Numbered from the stretch's first letter, positions 37,073 to 48,705 are shown. The stretch: 64,000 nucleotides of DNA from Lewinella sp041392765 (GCA_041392765.1 JAWKLL010000003.1:124001-188000), one strand, 5' to 3'. Numbers and translations are program-made. The notes: a model not told the origin generated them from the letters alone.

Positions 37073-38812
37073 ATGAAAAAAGCATTAGCTCTTGTCAGTG
37101 CTATTGGCTGGTGTTGTATTTTTTATTACCAGTCATTGTATGCACAAACACAAATTGGCTCTTCCCTAGATGGTCAATTATCCGGCAATCAGTTTGGTAG
37201 TTCTTTGTCACTTTCGGCAGACGGCACTCGTTTAGCTATCGGTGCACCGTTTTATGATGTGGGTAGGGGGCATGTGAAAGTGTACGAACTATCGGCAGGT
37301 AATTGGGTACAAGTCGGCAGCGATATTCAGGGAGTTACAACCGATGATTTAGCTGGTTGGTCGGTGGCTTTATCTGGTGCTGGAAGTCGTATAGTGGTCG
37401 GTGCGCCGGGTGCTGCATCTGGGGCGGGTATCGTGCGAGTATATGAATACAACGGCACCAACTGGATACAATTAGGCAGTGATATACAAGGGGTGGATGC
37501 ATTAGAACAATGGGGCTTTTCGGTGGCCATGACTCCGGGTGGCACTTATTTAGCAGCGGGTGCTACTTGGAACGATGGCAATGGCATGAATGCTGGGGCT
37601 GTTCGTGTGTATGCACTGTCGGGAGGGAACTGGATTCAACAAGGAAGTGATATATTGGGAAAGACAGCAGGAGATGAGTTTGGCTTTTCAGTAGCGATTT
37701 CTTCGGATGGCCAACAGGTGGCAGCGGGTGCTCCAAATAAAAGCAATGGAATGGGAATGGTTGCTGTGTATGGATACACCGTAGGGGGGTGGTCGGCAGT
37801 AGGAGCTGATATAGAAGGAACGGCTAGTGGTGATAACCTAGGAAATACAGTTGCTATCTCCTCCGATGGTACGTTGATGGTGATAGGTGCCCCTGGTAGC
37901 GATAACAACGGGACTGATGCGGGAGAAGCACGGGTATATGAAAATGTAGGAGGTTCTTGGTTGCTAAAAGGTGCAGTGCTAGCTGGTGAGGCAGCCGAAG
38001 ATCAGTCAGGAGGTTGGGTAAGCATGACAGCCGATGGGGATCGCATCGCCGTAGGTGCGCCCCGAAATGATGGAGGTGCTATGAATGCAGGGCATGTTAG
38101 GTTATATGATTGGGTAGGTAGTAACTGGCTGCAAGTAGGAATGGATATAGACGGAACAGTGGCCAACGACCTTTCCGGGTTTCCCGTTGTGTTATCGGGC
38201 GATGGCCAAAAGGTAGCGGTGGGTACACCCGAACATGATAACTTCACAGGGCAGGTGAGCGTCTTTGGGTTGGGAGCTTTGCCGGTAGCCTGGTTGTCAT
38301 TCAACGGGTATTGCACAGAAAGGGGCAATCAGTTGTATTGGCAAACGGCAACAGAGCACAATAATGTAGGATTTAGCGTAGAAGCATCCACAGACGCTAA
38401 AAAATGGGAAGAAATAGGATTTGTATCTGGGCAAGGAACTTCCACTGCTATTCATTCTTACTCATTTATCCACTCAACACCCAATAGTCCATCCACATAC
38501 TATCGATTGCGGCAGGTTGATGTTGACGGATATTATAGCTTCTCCACTACCCTGTTTCTACAAAGGAAAGGGATGGATTCGCCTCTAAATGTTTTTCCTA
38601 ATCCAACGGAAGGAAAGACAACGCTATTGATAAATGCGGTGGAGTTGCTACCTGCTGTAGTGACTATATACGATGCCCATGGTGTAAAACTGAGGACATT
38701 ATTTGCCAATAACAACGAACGGTTGACGCTATCATTCGAGCAGCCGGGCATTTATTGGGCAGTCGTGCAACAGGGAAGAAGTGTTGAACACACGCGCATC
38801 GTGGTACAGTGA
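37073..38812 (+). CDS. FG-GAP-type repeat protein with T9SS sorting domain
   Basis: A secreted beta-propeller-like protein of 579 residues. The signal peptide is MKKALALVSAIGWCCIFYYQSLYAQ, which decides the start at 37073 over 36989. Six to seven repeats of about 55 residues follow, each with a version of GDxFGxSVAISxDGxxVAxGAP then VRVYxxxGxNWxQxG (for example near 37260, 37425 and 37590), as in FG-GAP or integrin-like propellers. The last 80 residues (LNVFPNPTEGKTTLLI, VTIYDAHGVKLRTL, GIYWAVVQQG) form a type A T9SS sorting domain, so it is probably released to or fixed on the cell surface. It converges on the PorZ-like gene. Confidence 0.88.
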   Translation: MKKALALVSAIGWCCIFYYQSLYAQTQIGSSLDGQLSGNQFGSSLSLSADGTRLAIGAPFYDVGRGHVKVYELSAGNWVQVGSDIQGVTTDDLAGWSVALSGAGSRIVVGAPGAASGAGIVRVYEYNGTNWIQLGSDIQGVDALEQWGFSVAMTPGGTYLAAGATWNDGNGMNAGAVRVYALSGGNWIQQGSDILGKTAGDEFGFSVAISSDGQQVAAGAPNKSNGMGMVAVYGYTVGGWSAVGADIEGTASGDNLGNTVAISSDGTLMVIGAPGSDNNGTDAGEARVYENVGGSWLLKGAVLAGEAAEDQSGGWVSMTADGDRIAVGAPRNDGGAMNAGHVRLYDWVGSNWLQVGMDIDGTVANDLSGFPVVLSGDGQKVAVGTPEHDNFTGQVSVFGLGALPVAWLSFNGYCTERGNQLYWQTATEHNNVGFSVEASTDAKKWEEIGFVSGQGTSTAIHSYSFIHSTPNSPSTYYRLRQVDVDGYYSFSTTLFLQRKGMDSPLNVFPNPTEGKTTLLINAVELLPAVVTIYDAHGVKLRTLFANNNERLTLSFEQPGIYWAVVQQGRSVEHTRIVVQ

Positions 38813-38834
38813 TTTACCGATTTTTTAGCACCTG

Positions 38835-41185
38835 CTAATTGATAAATAAAATTTTAGCAACAGCACCATCGGGATTGGCTACATTGCCTTCCTGTGGATT
38901 GGTGCTACTGAATACCAAATAGACCCCCGTCTGTACCTTGCGCCCGTTGTAGTCGCGGCCATCCCACACGGCTTGCCCACCTAGGGCTTGGGTTTCATAA
39001 ACCAATTTACCATTGGCATCTGTGATTTTCACAATGGCATTGGTTGAAAATCCCCTTACCGTAATGGGGCCGTCATAGTCTGGGTGAACGGGGTTGGGGA
39101 ATACCAAGGGATTGGGGCTGTTGATACGCCGCCCTGCCACAGCATCGCTTTGATAGGAAACCATACCTTTTTCTGTGCCGAAAAACACTTCCCCGGTTCG
39201 TTCATTAACAGCGATAGAGCGAACGGTATTACCCGGAAGGGGAGAGTTATCCTTGTCGAATTGTAATAACTGTTCCTTGCCATCTGCGGAAATCAAGTAG
39301 GCACCGCTGGTAGTACCTACCCATTTGCGGTTGGCTCATCTACCGCAATAGATTGAACTGCTTGGGTTTTAAATAAATATTCCAAAAATCCGTCGATTTC
39401 CACCGTGCGAAGAGAGCCTTTGCAATTATCCTCGAAGGCAGCGCTACCACATTCGAAAATAATGATACCTTGGTTGGTACCTACCCATACATCACCTTGT
39501 TTATCAACGGCGATACAGTTGGTTTCATTGGTAGGCAAATCAGAGTTGCTGGCAGTGATGACTCGGCAGCGGTCGTCGTTGAGGTTATCCGCATTGCCTT
39601 CATCGAAAACGATAACACCCGAGTTGGTACTGGCGGAAATAATCCACTTGTAGCCATTGGGGTCGATAGCAATTTGGAAAAAATCTTTCTCGCCACAGTC
39701 GCCTCCAAATGATTGCCAAGTGCCATCAGGTGCCAGTCGGTGAAGCGGAATACCAGAAATAGGTTTGAAGGTACTTACCCATAAATAGCCATCGTCATCA
39801 ACCGCAAGGCCACTCACGCGAGTACGCAAAGCATCTCCTTCTGTATTACTTAAAGGAGAGTTGGTATCATTGTACAATTTAAAAGTATCGCCATCCAATT
39901 CCATTAACCCTGCATAATAGGAAGCGCCGTAAACCTTGTTCGTGCTAGGTTTACTTCCACATCTATTAGGCAAATACATCATCGTCGCGGAAATTGGGGT
40001 CTGTATTAAATCCCCGGAAAGCTTCGGTATAGGTTCGGTTGTAAATTGTCCATTCGTTGTTTTTCATAACGGCCATACCTTATCCAACGCCACGGGAGTC
40101 CGGGTAGGTGTATAAGCACCCGTAGAAATCCACACCTCATCATTGGTCACATCCACCGTCCAAACCTCTTGGCTGAACGGTGAATTGATTTCAAAGGTAT
40201 TACATATTTCATCGGTTGTGTTATCCAACCAACGGAATCCCATCCATTCATCACCAAACCAAAATCTCCCGAATTGGTCTTCAATGGCGTAAATAGGAAC
40301 GCCCAAACAACCACTTGCCAAGGTGCCGCCCACTGCATTTTCATCCAAATAACGCACTTGGCCATTGCCACAGCCACCGCCTACACAGCGGAATCCCGCC
40401 AACAAATAGCTACCTTCCGCAGATAGGTATTGCATAGCATAAGCCGACTCTTGATCGTAAAATAAAGTAGGTGTCTCGTTGGCGAAACGGTAAACATCCT
40501 CGTTAATACCCATATAAAGCTGGCCTTTGTAAATGGCCATGTCCTTGCAACTATAATCGGCAGGAAACCCTTGGTCAGCACCTAAGAACTCCCAAGTACT
40601 AAAGTCTTCAATTCGGTTATTAGTAGTAAGGGTGCGGTAAATACCTTCTTCGGTTCCGGCATAAATATGGTTGTCAAAAGCCGCCACCGACAATACATTA
40701 GCGTTGCCCATAAAGGTGGTGAACGGGAAGTCACTCCGTGTCCATTCGCAGCATTGACACGCCGTAGGTGCCGGCAAGTAACACGGAATTGTCATCGAAT
40801 ACAAAAATGTCGTTCACCCTTTTTCGCCTGTTATGCTGGTAAAATTCCGGATGGAGTTGAGGGTGGTTATTTTTCCATCTTTGTATAAATCAATGACACC
40901 ATCCTGATAGACGATAACCAAAGTCCCCGTCGGTTGGTGGTAGCGGATGATATCAAAGGCTACACCACTCAACCCATCGGGTGTACCGAGAAAACGGGGT
41001 GCTATTTCATCCTTGTCCATGATGGCAAGTAAGGCTCGGGTGGTATAAAAGATCTGATCGTCACTCTGGGTGACGGAACGCCCTACACGCTTGGGCAGAT
41101 GGGTGCGCCAAGATCCGATAGGCATCACATTTTGTGCCTGTAAGAGGGTGCCTAACAAGAAAAGGGAGAGTAGCCAGTATTTCAT
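38835..41185 (-). CDS. PorZ-like T9SS beta-propeller protein (several frameshifts)
   Basis: About 780 residues after repair. The signal MKYWLLSLFLLGTLLQAQ is followed by IGSWRTHLP, the PorZ N-terminal mark, then beta-propeller blades of the two-component-regulator type (SNDEIWISTGAY-like, VDDDGYLWVSTFKP, VDKQGDVWVGTNQGIIIF). The end is a T9SS sorting domain (NPLVFPNPVHPDYDGPITV, TGVYLVFSS). In Porphyromonas, PorZ belongs to the attachment complex that finishes T9SS cargo. Frames break near 39333, 39958, 39975, 40074, 40760 and 40828; most are single-base length changes in short runs. About 23 bases separate it from the convergent FG-GAP gene. Confidence 0.8.
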
Positions 41186-41267
41186 ACGTTACTTCTTTTT
41201 TTGAACTTTTAAAACCTGTAGCAATACGTTGGTATTGCCTCGGTAGAAAAGAATAACAACACAGCAC

Positions 41268-41951
41268 TCAAAAAAGCGTGAGAGGGCCGTGTATTACTTC
41301 CTCGTGCATGGCGGCAGATTGGTGTCCTGCTTTGTTGATGGCCGTGGAAACTGGGTACATGCGCAGGAATCTGTCGCTAGGGGGGTGCAGCATACCCAAT
41401 ATATCATCGAGGGGTTGATCGGCTAGCCAATCGCGCCACTGAGAAGCGTGTAGCAACACAGGCATACGATTGTGGATGGCAGCCATTTCTGCATTTGGCG
41501 TAGTAGTGATAATGCTGAAGGTACGTAGTCTGCCCGACGACAGGGAACACTCATCCCAAACTCCAGCCATGAGCAGTAGTGATCCATCGGCTGGCAATAT
41601 GCGGTAAGGTAACCTTTGCTTGCCCACTTTTTTCCATTCGTAAAAACTATCAGCTATAACAACGCATCGCTGATGCCGAATGGGTTGACGAAAGGAAGGT
41701 TTGCTTTCAATGTCTTCTTTGCGTGCGTTAATGAGTTGGGCAGCATGTTTGCTGTCTTTTGCCCAGTGAGGGACTAAACCCCAACGCAAGAAATGTAGTG
41801 TACTCGGCGATTCATTTAAAACAACGAGTCCCCTATCTGTTGGAGCTATGTTGTACATGGGTTCAAGCGGCTCATCAGGCCCACTGAACGTATTGGCCAA
41901 CTGGTCTTCGATTTGTTTTTCTGTCAATACGATGGAAAATCTGCCGCACAT
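41268..41951 (-). CDS. SOS-response-associated peptidase / HMCES-YedK family protein
   Basis: A 227-residue protein of the HMCES/YedK family, which shields abasic sites in single-stranded DNA by forming a DNA-protein crosslink. The catalytic Cys2 follows the initiator Met in MCGRFSI. Other invariant parts are NIAPTD, LRWGLVPHWAKD, INARKEDIESKPSFR, the Glu in DSFYEWKK, and HNRMPV with the active-site His. The length is typical. It is a single gene with 82 bases to the upstream start of the PorZ-like gene and 39 to the next gene; not obviously part of an operon. Confidence 0.93.
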   Translation of the reverse strand: MCGRFSIVLTEKQIEDQLANTFSGPDEPLEPMYNIAPTDRGLVVLNESPSTLHFLRWGLVPHWAKDSKHAAQLINARKEDIESKPSFRQPIRHQRCVVIADSFYEWKKVGKQRLPYRILPADGSLLLMAGVWDECSLSSGRLRTFSIITTTPNAEMAAIHNRMPVLLHASQWRDWLADQPLDDILGMLHPPSDRFLRMYPVSTAINKAGHQSAAMHEEVIHGPLTLF

Positions 41952-41990
41952 GGAGTGGTGATAGTATGAAGCACAAATTTACACTTTTTA

Positions 41991-43397
41991 TTACACCAAG
42001 TCAATTTGCGCCAACAGCCAGTCGCGTTCCGTCAGCGGTTCTGTGGTAGTGATAAGCGATCGGAGCTGCTCTCGGCGTTCTTTGTCGAAGGGAGGTAGTT
42101 TCATAAGTTGGTCGGTGAGAAAAAAGATATTGGAATAAATCTGTTTGTGGTAACTATCGTAGGGAATACGCCTAAGGTAAGCCCGGGTGTTTTTGATATG
42201 GGCAGAGAGGAGTTGAAAGTCGCCGGCTTCGTAAAATATTTTCATTTGCAAAATACGCGCACTGAGTTGGTGAATAAAGTCCTTGTCGTCGAATTGGTGT
42301 AACAGCAAAAGTGCTTTGTGATGGTTTTGCTGATGGTAGGCCAGCCGAGCGGCATTCAGGGCATATATAGAGGTGCGTTGGTGCGGCGGCAGATCTGCTC
42401 GGTATTTTTCTAAGAAAAGAGCCACCCATTCCCATTCACCGGAGCGCATGGCGATAATGGCAATATTTGCATACGTGAAAGCGGATAAGAAGCCGTCTTC
42501 CATCAGTAGTTGATTGTCCAGCCCTATTTTATAGAGATTGAGTGCTTCGTGAAAAAAGGCATTGCCGTTTCGATTGATTTGGCGGATACAAAAATTGACA
42601 CCTAATAGTAATAAGTCCCGACCTTCGTTGGAGGGGAAAGCACCAACGTATCGGTGAAAAAGGACTTCAAACGCATGGAAAGCAGCCGGATTGTCGGCAT
42701 CCTGATACATTTGCCAAACGTGGTAATACACCGAAACCGCCGGAATATCACAATACGGAGGCATCTCAGCCATTGCAAGGATTTCCGGCAGCAAGCTCAC
42801 CTCGCATACCATGCCTGATACACGTTGGTGGGCGATACTCAGGCAGGCGAGGCGGAGTTTATAGCTCATGAAAGCTGCCTGTAAGGCTTCCTCTTGCGCT
42901 TGAAAGTTGAGCGGTTTGCCGCGTCCTTGCTTTGATTGGGCAAGATAAACTTCCTGTTCTAGCAGATAAGCATCTAGGTAGTGTTGGTGGTTTCGGAAGG
43001 CGCTTTTGGATAGGGTATGCCTGCATTTTTTTTCATGCCGAGCGAAAGCTTTATCTAATCCCCTGTTGCGAAGACTTTCCAATAACCAATGTGCTGGTTC
43101 GGGGTGTGCTTTGCGCCATTGTCGCCAATTGAGCCATTCTTCTAAGCATTTGTACAAATAGCTGCATAACAATCGAAACCATTGATCGTCGTAAGAAGCT
43201 TCGGGGAACAAGGATTGAAAGACCTCTTTGTTATCTGGTATTTGGTGTTGTGTAAACACGGTTTGAACAATGATATCGAACAGTTGGCGCACATCTTCCC
43301 GTTCATTGTGAACAGGCGAAGCCAGCCATTTGCGGGCTTCCACCCGCTCCCAAGCGGTTAATTCATTAATTATTTGTAGCAGCAGGGTGTTCTTCAA
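41991..43397 (-). CDS. Large helical protein of unknown function
   Basis: A 468-residue protein without signal peptide or membrane segment, rich in Leu, His, Gln and Arg and almost wholly helical by appearance. Helix pairs such as NAFFHEALNLYKIGLDNQLL and SIYALNAARLAYHQQNHHKA are TPR-like but do not fit the TPR consensus well. It may be a scaffold or a specific family of Saprospiria; I do not recognise it. The divergent SprB-like gene begins 191 bases away across an AT-rich gap, where a CATATTTG sequence near 43520 is one base off the usual -7 box. Confidence 0.7.
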   Translation of the reverse strand: MKNTLLLQIINELTAWERVEARKWLASPVHNEREDVRQLFDIIVQTVFTQHQIPDNKEVFQSLFPEASYDDQWFRLLCSYLYKCLEEWLNWRQWRKAHPEPAHWLLESLRNRGLDKAFARHEKKCRHTLSKSAFRNHQHYLDAYLLEQEVYLAQSKQGRGKPLNFQAQEEALQAAFMSYKLRLACLSIAHQRVSGMVCEVSLLPEILAMAEMPPYCDIPAVSVYYHVWQMYQDADNPAAFHAFEVLFHRYVGAFPSNEGRDLLLLGVNFCIRQINRNGNAFFHEALNLYKIGLDNQLLMEDGFLSAFTYANIAIIAMRSGEWEWVALFLEKYRADLPPHQRTSIYALNAARLAYHQQNHHKALLLLHQFDDKDFIHQLSARILQMKIFYEAGDFQLLSAHIKNTRAYLRRIPYDSYHKQIYSNIFFLTDQLMKLPPFDKERREQLRSLITTTEPLTERDWLLAQIDLV

Positions 43398-43588
43398 AAT
43401 ATATTTTTTCTACAAAATAAAATAAATATACCTTTTTTAAAGCGTATTAAGAGGTTTTTATACTAAATTATATTCTACAAATTAAATTATTTTGGGTTGC
43501 GCAAGGAAAAAGGATCGGGCATATTTGTATTGTGATAGGCTTACTTAATCAGAATGCCTTTGTATTATTCAATAGAAAATGATTCTCC

Positions 43589-46500
43589 ATGAACTACCGT
43601 ACGTTATTATTACTAGGGGCTATCTGCTTCGCTACCTTGCCATTGTTCAGCCAATTGGAGGTATCGTTGCCTCCTAATATTACTATTTGTCCCGGTGAGA
43701 CTATAACGATAGGGCCACCGATTGTTTCGGGAGGAAACCAACAGTATTCTTATTGGTGGACACCTACCGACGAATTGGATGATCCCAGTAATCCTACGCA
43801 GCAATTTATGCCTTGGATGCCAATGACATTGACGGTACAAGTGACAGATACCGACGGGTTAACGGGCGAAGCGAGTATCGATATTTTTTTTATTCCTGCT
43901 CCTGTATTTGAAACCACTGTTGTAAACAACCAATGCGCCCAAGATGCCAATGGCAGTATCAGCATTGAGGTAACAAGCGGAGATGGACCTTATCATTTCC
44001 AGTGGAGCAATGGTCAGAGCGGAGAAGGGCTTTCCTCAATTGATAACCTACAGAGTGGCCAATATTTTGTAAGTATAACAGACGCGAATGGTTGTATTAC
44101 TCCGCAGGTCACACTAGTGGAGACAATTAGTGATCTTCAGATAAACGCCATTGCTACCCCTCTTACCTGTTCAGATACGGAAGATGGCGCCATTACACTC
44201 CAACCCGCAGGTGGTTCTGGTTCTTACACCTTCGACTGGGATCACTTGCCCGGTAATGATGATCCGCAAAACCTCACTGGATTGTCCACGGGTTTTTATT
44301 GTGTAACGGTGACGGATGGTGTGGGTTGTAATCAAGATATTTGTCTGGCAGTAAGTGCGCCAGCTTCCATAAATGTGACAGGTCTTGTCACGGGAAGTTG
44401 CGGTGGAGCTAATACGGGAGAAATTGAACTAACTGTTTCAGGGGGACATTCCCTATTTATGAATATTTCTGGTCGAATGGGTCTCAACAAGAGGATATAT
44501 CAGGGCTTATACCGGGAATCTATACTGTCACGGTGGTAGATGCCAACGGTTGTTCTAGCACGGATTCGTTTACAATTCCTTTGCTGGAAGTGCCAGATGT
44601 TGTCTTGTCTCAAGAAGGTGATTTATGTATTGATGGTCAAGTAGTACTCACTGTCAATACATTCAATAGTGCTGCCTATATTTGGAGCACAGGTGATAGC
44701 AGCCCTTCAATTATTGCTACCTCCTCAGGTCTATATACAGTGACAGTAGAAAATGAAGTTGGTTGTTCTGCGGAGCAAACCTATGAATTGACAGATAATT
44801 CAATCTCGGTTTTTGCATCGATAACAACTATAGACTGTGATGGCAGTCTTGCAGCTATTGAGTTAGAAGGAATTGGCGGTTCCGGTACATACACCTTCGA
44901 CTGGTTCGACTTGCCAGGAGAAGACAATCCTCAGAACAGAACCGGCCTGCCGCCCGGTACTTATCAGGTAACAGTGAGTGATGGAACGTGCCAATCCGTA
45001 GAGGTTTACACCATTGAACCAAGCCCGGAGTTCCCTCCCGTTATCCTCACGGGTACGGCTGTGGCATGTAACAACCAAAGTGGCTTTATACAGGTGGTCA
45101 ATCCGTTGTCAGGGTGGTCTTTTGCTTGGAATAATGGCAGTACCTCGCCCGTATTACAGGGGTTGGCTTGGGGTACTTATTGCGTAATAGTTGTCAACGA
45201 AAATGGATGTATTCAAGAAGCCTGTTTTACCATTACAGGGCCAACGCTCCAGGGTACGGTTTCAGGTGTTCCACAAGAATACTGCCCGGGGGATTTTACG
45301 TTGGAAGCAACCGTCGATGAAGGGCTACCGCCTTTTACCTTCAACTGGACACAGAACGGGGCGGTGCTCGCCACTGGTGCTGCGTTTACCAATCCTCCTG
45401 ATGGCGAATTTTTATTGCGAATAACGGATGGACAAAACTGTACCATCAACGTGCCTGTCACAGTAGATGCCCAGCCAGATGCGATCATTCACAGCACGGG
45501 GTATTTGAACTGTAGTACAGGTACCGCACTGCTGGACGGGAGTGCGTCCACATCCGAGGGGTTTCTGTATGAGTGGACTGGGCCATCCGGTGTGCTGGGG
45601 GCTAATGACCCTATTGTGGAAGTAAACGAAGCGGGCGAATACACCCTCCGTGTCGTCAAAACAGATGATGAGGATTGTGTAGCGGTTACTACGATGACTA
45701 TTGTTGATCCACAGATGGATTTTGGTGATGGCATAGCGGTGACTTTGCAAAATTGCAATCAATACCAGTTGAGTGGCATCGTCCCTCCTAATTATTTTGG
45801 CTCTATCTCGTTCCTGTGGACATATCCCGATGGCAGCGTATCGAACGAGGGTGTCATCCCTGCTAATCAAACTGGTGTTTATACCTTAGCTACGGAGGCT
45901 ACGGGCTTAGATTGCACGTTTTATTCCACGGTGTTTATTGATTTGGAAGCGGTGGCTTGTGCTACCATACAAGGATATATCCGAGTGGATGATAACGAAG
46001 ACTGCGTGGCCAATCCCGATGAATGGGGTGTTGCAGGGATTGTCGTGACCGCCAACAATGGTGTGCAAACATGGAATACACTGACAAATGCAGCGGGAGC
46101 TTTTTCCTTCAACTTGCCCGTAGGGAGTTACTCGATCACCTACACCTTGCCTTCTGCCAGTTGGGATTACTGCCAATCTTCCTATGTGGTAGATGTATTT
46201 GGCAACGGGGAAGTTGCGAACTTGGAAATACCTATCCAACGGATTGCCGATTGTCCGGAGTTGGAAGTGACGTTGAGTTCTTTTTTCCTCAGGCGTTGTT
46301 TTTCGAGCACATATTACATACGGGTAGAAAATATAGGAACAGTAGTTGCGGACCAGCCCTTGGTAACGTTGATGCTGGATGAATACCTAACCTATGAAAA
46401 CGCATATATCACTCCATTTGAGGTAAACGGGCAAGCAATTTCTTGGTTGTTGGATGACTTAGCGCCCGGTGCAGTTGCTTACTTCTCGGTGCAGGTGCTG

Positions 46501-47688
46501 GTCAGTTGCGATGCTACTTTGGGGCAGACGCATTGTTCGGAGGTATTTGCTACGCCAGATATTCTGTGTGCTCCTGCCCCAGGGTGGTCGGGTGCTAACG
46601 TTGAATTAGATGCCCGCTGTGAGGACAACGAAGCAATTTTCACCGTTGCCAATAATGGCACGAATGATTTAGACCAACCCCTCTACTTTATTGTGATTGA
46701 AGACGGGGTAGCGATGATGCAAGGGGTGGATTCTATCCAGATATTACCTGCGGGGCAGGAAACCTCCTTCAGTTTTCCTGCAAATGGATCTACTTATACC
46801 TTCCAGATCGATCAAGTGGCAAACCATCCTTATTCGGAGCTGCTGTCTGTTTCGTTGGAAGGGTGTGGCACCAATGCGCAAGGGGAATTCAGTACAGGAA
46901 TTGTCAACCAATTTAGTCAAAACACGTCCACTTTAGCGAACGATGTACTGTGTATGGAGAATACAGGTGCCTACGACCCCAACGATAAGACCGCCCTGCC
47001 CGTAGGCTACCAAGATGCGCACTACATCGTGCCGGAAACGGAAATATCGTACCGCATCCGCTTCCAGAATACAGGTACAGATACAGCCTTTACGGTAATT
47101 ATTTTAGACACCTTGTCGGAATGGTTGGATATTCGCTCTTTGCGCATTGGCAACAGCAGCCACGCTTTCACGGCTGACATCAGAGATGAACGGGTATTGA
47201 GCTTTACATTCAACAACATTTTGCTACCCGACAGCACGACCAACTTGGCCGCTTCACAGGGGTTTGTGGATTTTAAGATCAGCCCGTTGGCCGATGCCCC
47301 TTTAGCAACCATCATAGAAAATGCTGCTGCTATTTATTTCGATTTCAACGAGCCTGTTATTACCAATACGGTATTCCATACCTTAGGCAGAGATTTTCTG
47401 GATGTGGTAAATTTAACAGTAGCACCCGCTTTCCCGTTAGCGGCAACCGTATTTCCTAATCCGACCAACCAACTTCTCCAACTGCAAATAGAAGGTAATA
47501 CCCAACCAATAGCTACCATTCAACTAGTAGATGGATGGGGACGAACGGTGAAAACATACCCCTTCGAAAGTCCGCACCAAGTAATAGATGTATCCTCGCT
47601 ACCTACGGGCAGTTATGTCATAAGGCTACTCACCCAGCAAGGGCAACTGGTCGCCAACGGCCAAGTAATAATACAGCAAGGCCGATGA
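43589..47688 (+). CDS. SprB-repeat surface adhesin with T9SS sorting domain (one frameshift)
   Basis: A secreted protein of about 1,366 residues. Signal MNYRTLLLLGAICFATLPLFSQ. It carries multiple SprB-type repeats, seen as GSYTFDWDHLPGNDDPQNLTGLSTG (two overlapping 20-mers of one repeat), GTYQVTVSDG and DANGCSSTDSF, as in gliding-motility adhesins. A Cna-like segment lies near 46000 and a conserved pre-sorting domain (IRFQNTGTDTAFTVIILDTL, IYFDFNEPVITNT) near 47050-47360. The end (TVFPNPTNQLLQLQI, LPTGSYVIRLL) is a T9SS type A domain. The frame breaks at 44441-44445, where GGGGG should be GGGGGG, giving GGTFPIYEYFWSNGS. Probably cell-surface; adhesion or gliding is inferred. Confidence 0.87.
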
Positions 47689-47775
47689 TGGTAGGAGCAA
47701 AGTAGGACATGCGGCATGCGCCCGCAGCAGCGGTGGAAGCGGTACCGACGTAGGAGGTATTAGCGGACGACGCGA

Positions 47776-47809
47776 CCCTGTGGCATAGCGAAGCGTTTAT
47801 GCCACAGGG
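47776..47809. terminator. Bidirectional terminator between SprB-like gene and yaaA
   Basis: CCCTGTGGCATA and TATGCCACAGGG form a perfect 12 bp stem with a 10 nt loop between two convergent genes. The stretch 47689-47775 is GC-rich and holds no supported gene. Confidence 0.8.
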
Positions 47810-47867
47810 GGCTGCCTTAAAAAACGATCCGGGCATACAACAATATTCTTACGGAGCTTCTTGTTGA

Positions 47868-48638
47868 TTACAAAGCTTCTTTTACAAATATCCAGTTGCT
47901 TTCATCCGACAGGTTGGGGCGAAATACATAATCATCCACGACTAATTGCTGGAGGTCTTCGGGTTTTTCCAACTGTTCCCTGACGATGAGCTGCGCCATT
48001 TTACCCCGCGCTTTTTTGGCATTGAAGGAGATGACCTTTAGTACGCCGCCTCTTTCTTCCTTGAAGTGGATATGTAGGAGCCGGGCTTTGAGTTGATGGG
48101 GCTGTATGGCTTGGAAATATTCCTGCGAAGCAAGGTTGACGACAGTGGGCGAGGGGTGTGCTGCGAGGTCGTCGTTGAGCAGTTGAGTAATGGTAGTACC
48201 CCAGAATGAATAGAGATTTTTGTGGGAACGCCAAGACAATGCGGTGCCCATTTCTAGCCGGTAGGGGTGGATTAAGTCCAAGGGGCGCAGCAGGCCGTAT
48301 AGCCCGGAAAGGATACGGATATGTGCCTGTGCAAACGTCATTTCTTCTTGTGAAAAGGTTTCGGCTTCTAGTCCTGTATAAACATCACCCTTGAAGAGCA
48401 GTGCAGCGGGTTTGGCGTTTTCGGGGGTAAAAGGTTCGCTGTAGTGTCGGTAGCGTTCCTTGTTTTGTACGGCCAATTTTTCGCTGATGTGCATCAACTC
48501 CTGCAAATCGCCTACTGATTTTTTGCGCAAAGCACCAATCAACTGGCCACTTTTGGGCAAAAGCCGAGGTAGCGTATATTGGATACCGTGAACGGGTGTT
48601 TCGTCTAATGTTTTGGCTGGCGAAAGAAGTGCTATCAT
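47868..48638 (-). CDS. yaaA: Peroxide-stress protein YaaA (DUF328)
   Basis: A 256-residue cytoplasmic protein that binds DNA and lowers the free iron level during hydrogen peroxide stress in Escherichia coli. The start at 48638 gives the typical MIALLSPAKTLDE; the longer ORF from 48689 has an unlike extension. Other markers are LMHISEKLAVQNKERY, ALLFKGDVYTGLEA, RILSGLYGLLRPLDLIHPYRLEMG, NLASQEYF and ISFNAKKARG. The usual length is about 255 residues. It runs convergent to the SprB-like gene and divergent from the HMG-CoA synthase gene. Confidence 0.93.
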   Translation of the reverse strand: MIALLSPAKTLDETPVHGIQYTLPRLLPKSGQLIGALRKKSVGDLQELMHISEKLAVQNKERYRHYSEPFTPENAKPAALLFKGDVYTGLEAETFSQEEMTFAQAHIRILSGLYGLLRPLDLIHPYRLEMGTALSWRSHKNLYSFWGTTITQLLNDDLAAHPSPTVVNLASQEYFQAIQPHQLKARLLHIHFKEERGGVLKVISFNAKKARGKMAQLIVREQLEKPEDLQQLVVDDYVFRPNLSDESNWIFVKEAL

Positions 48639-48705
48639 GTCGTATGTAAAGGTAAATGTTCCATTGTAAGTGAACTGATTAGGAGGCAAATTGTTTAGTG
48701 TCCAT

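Noticed and set aside
37160..38280. Possible tandem DNA repeat or CRISPR-like array
   Set aside because: The periodicity is that of degenerate FG-GAP protein repeats; there are no identical DNA repeats with spacers. No CRISPR array or cas gene was found in the window.
45412..45870. Minus-strand frames within the SprB-like adhesin gene
   Set aside because: They overlap strongly conserved repeat-coding sequence on the plus strand and show no family resemblance.
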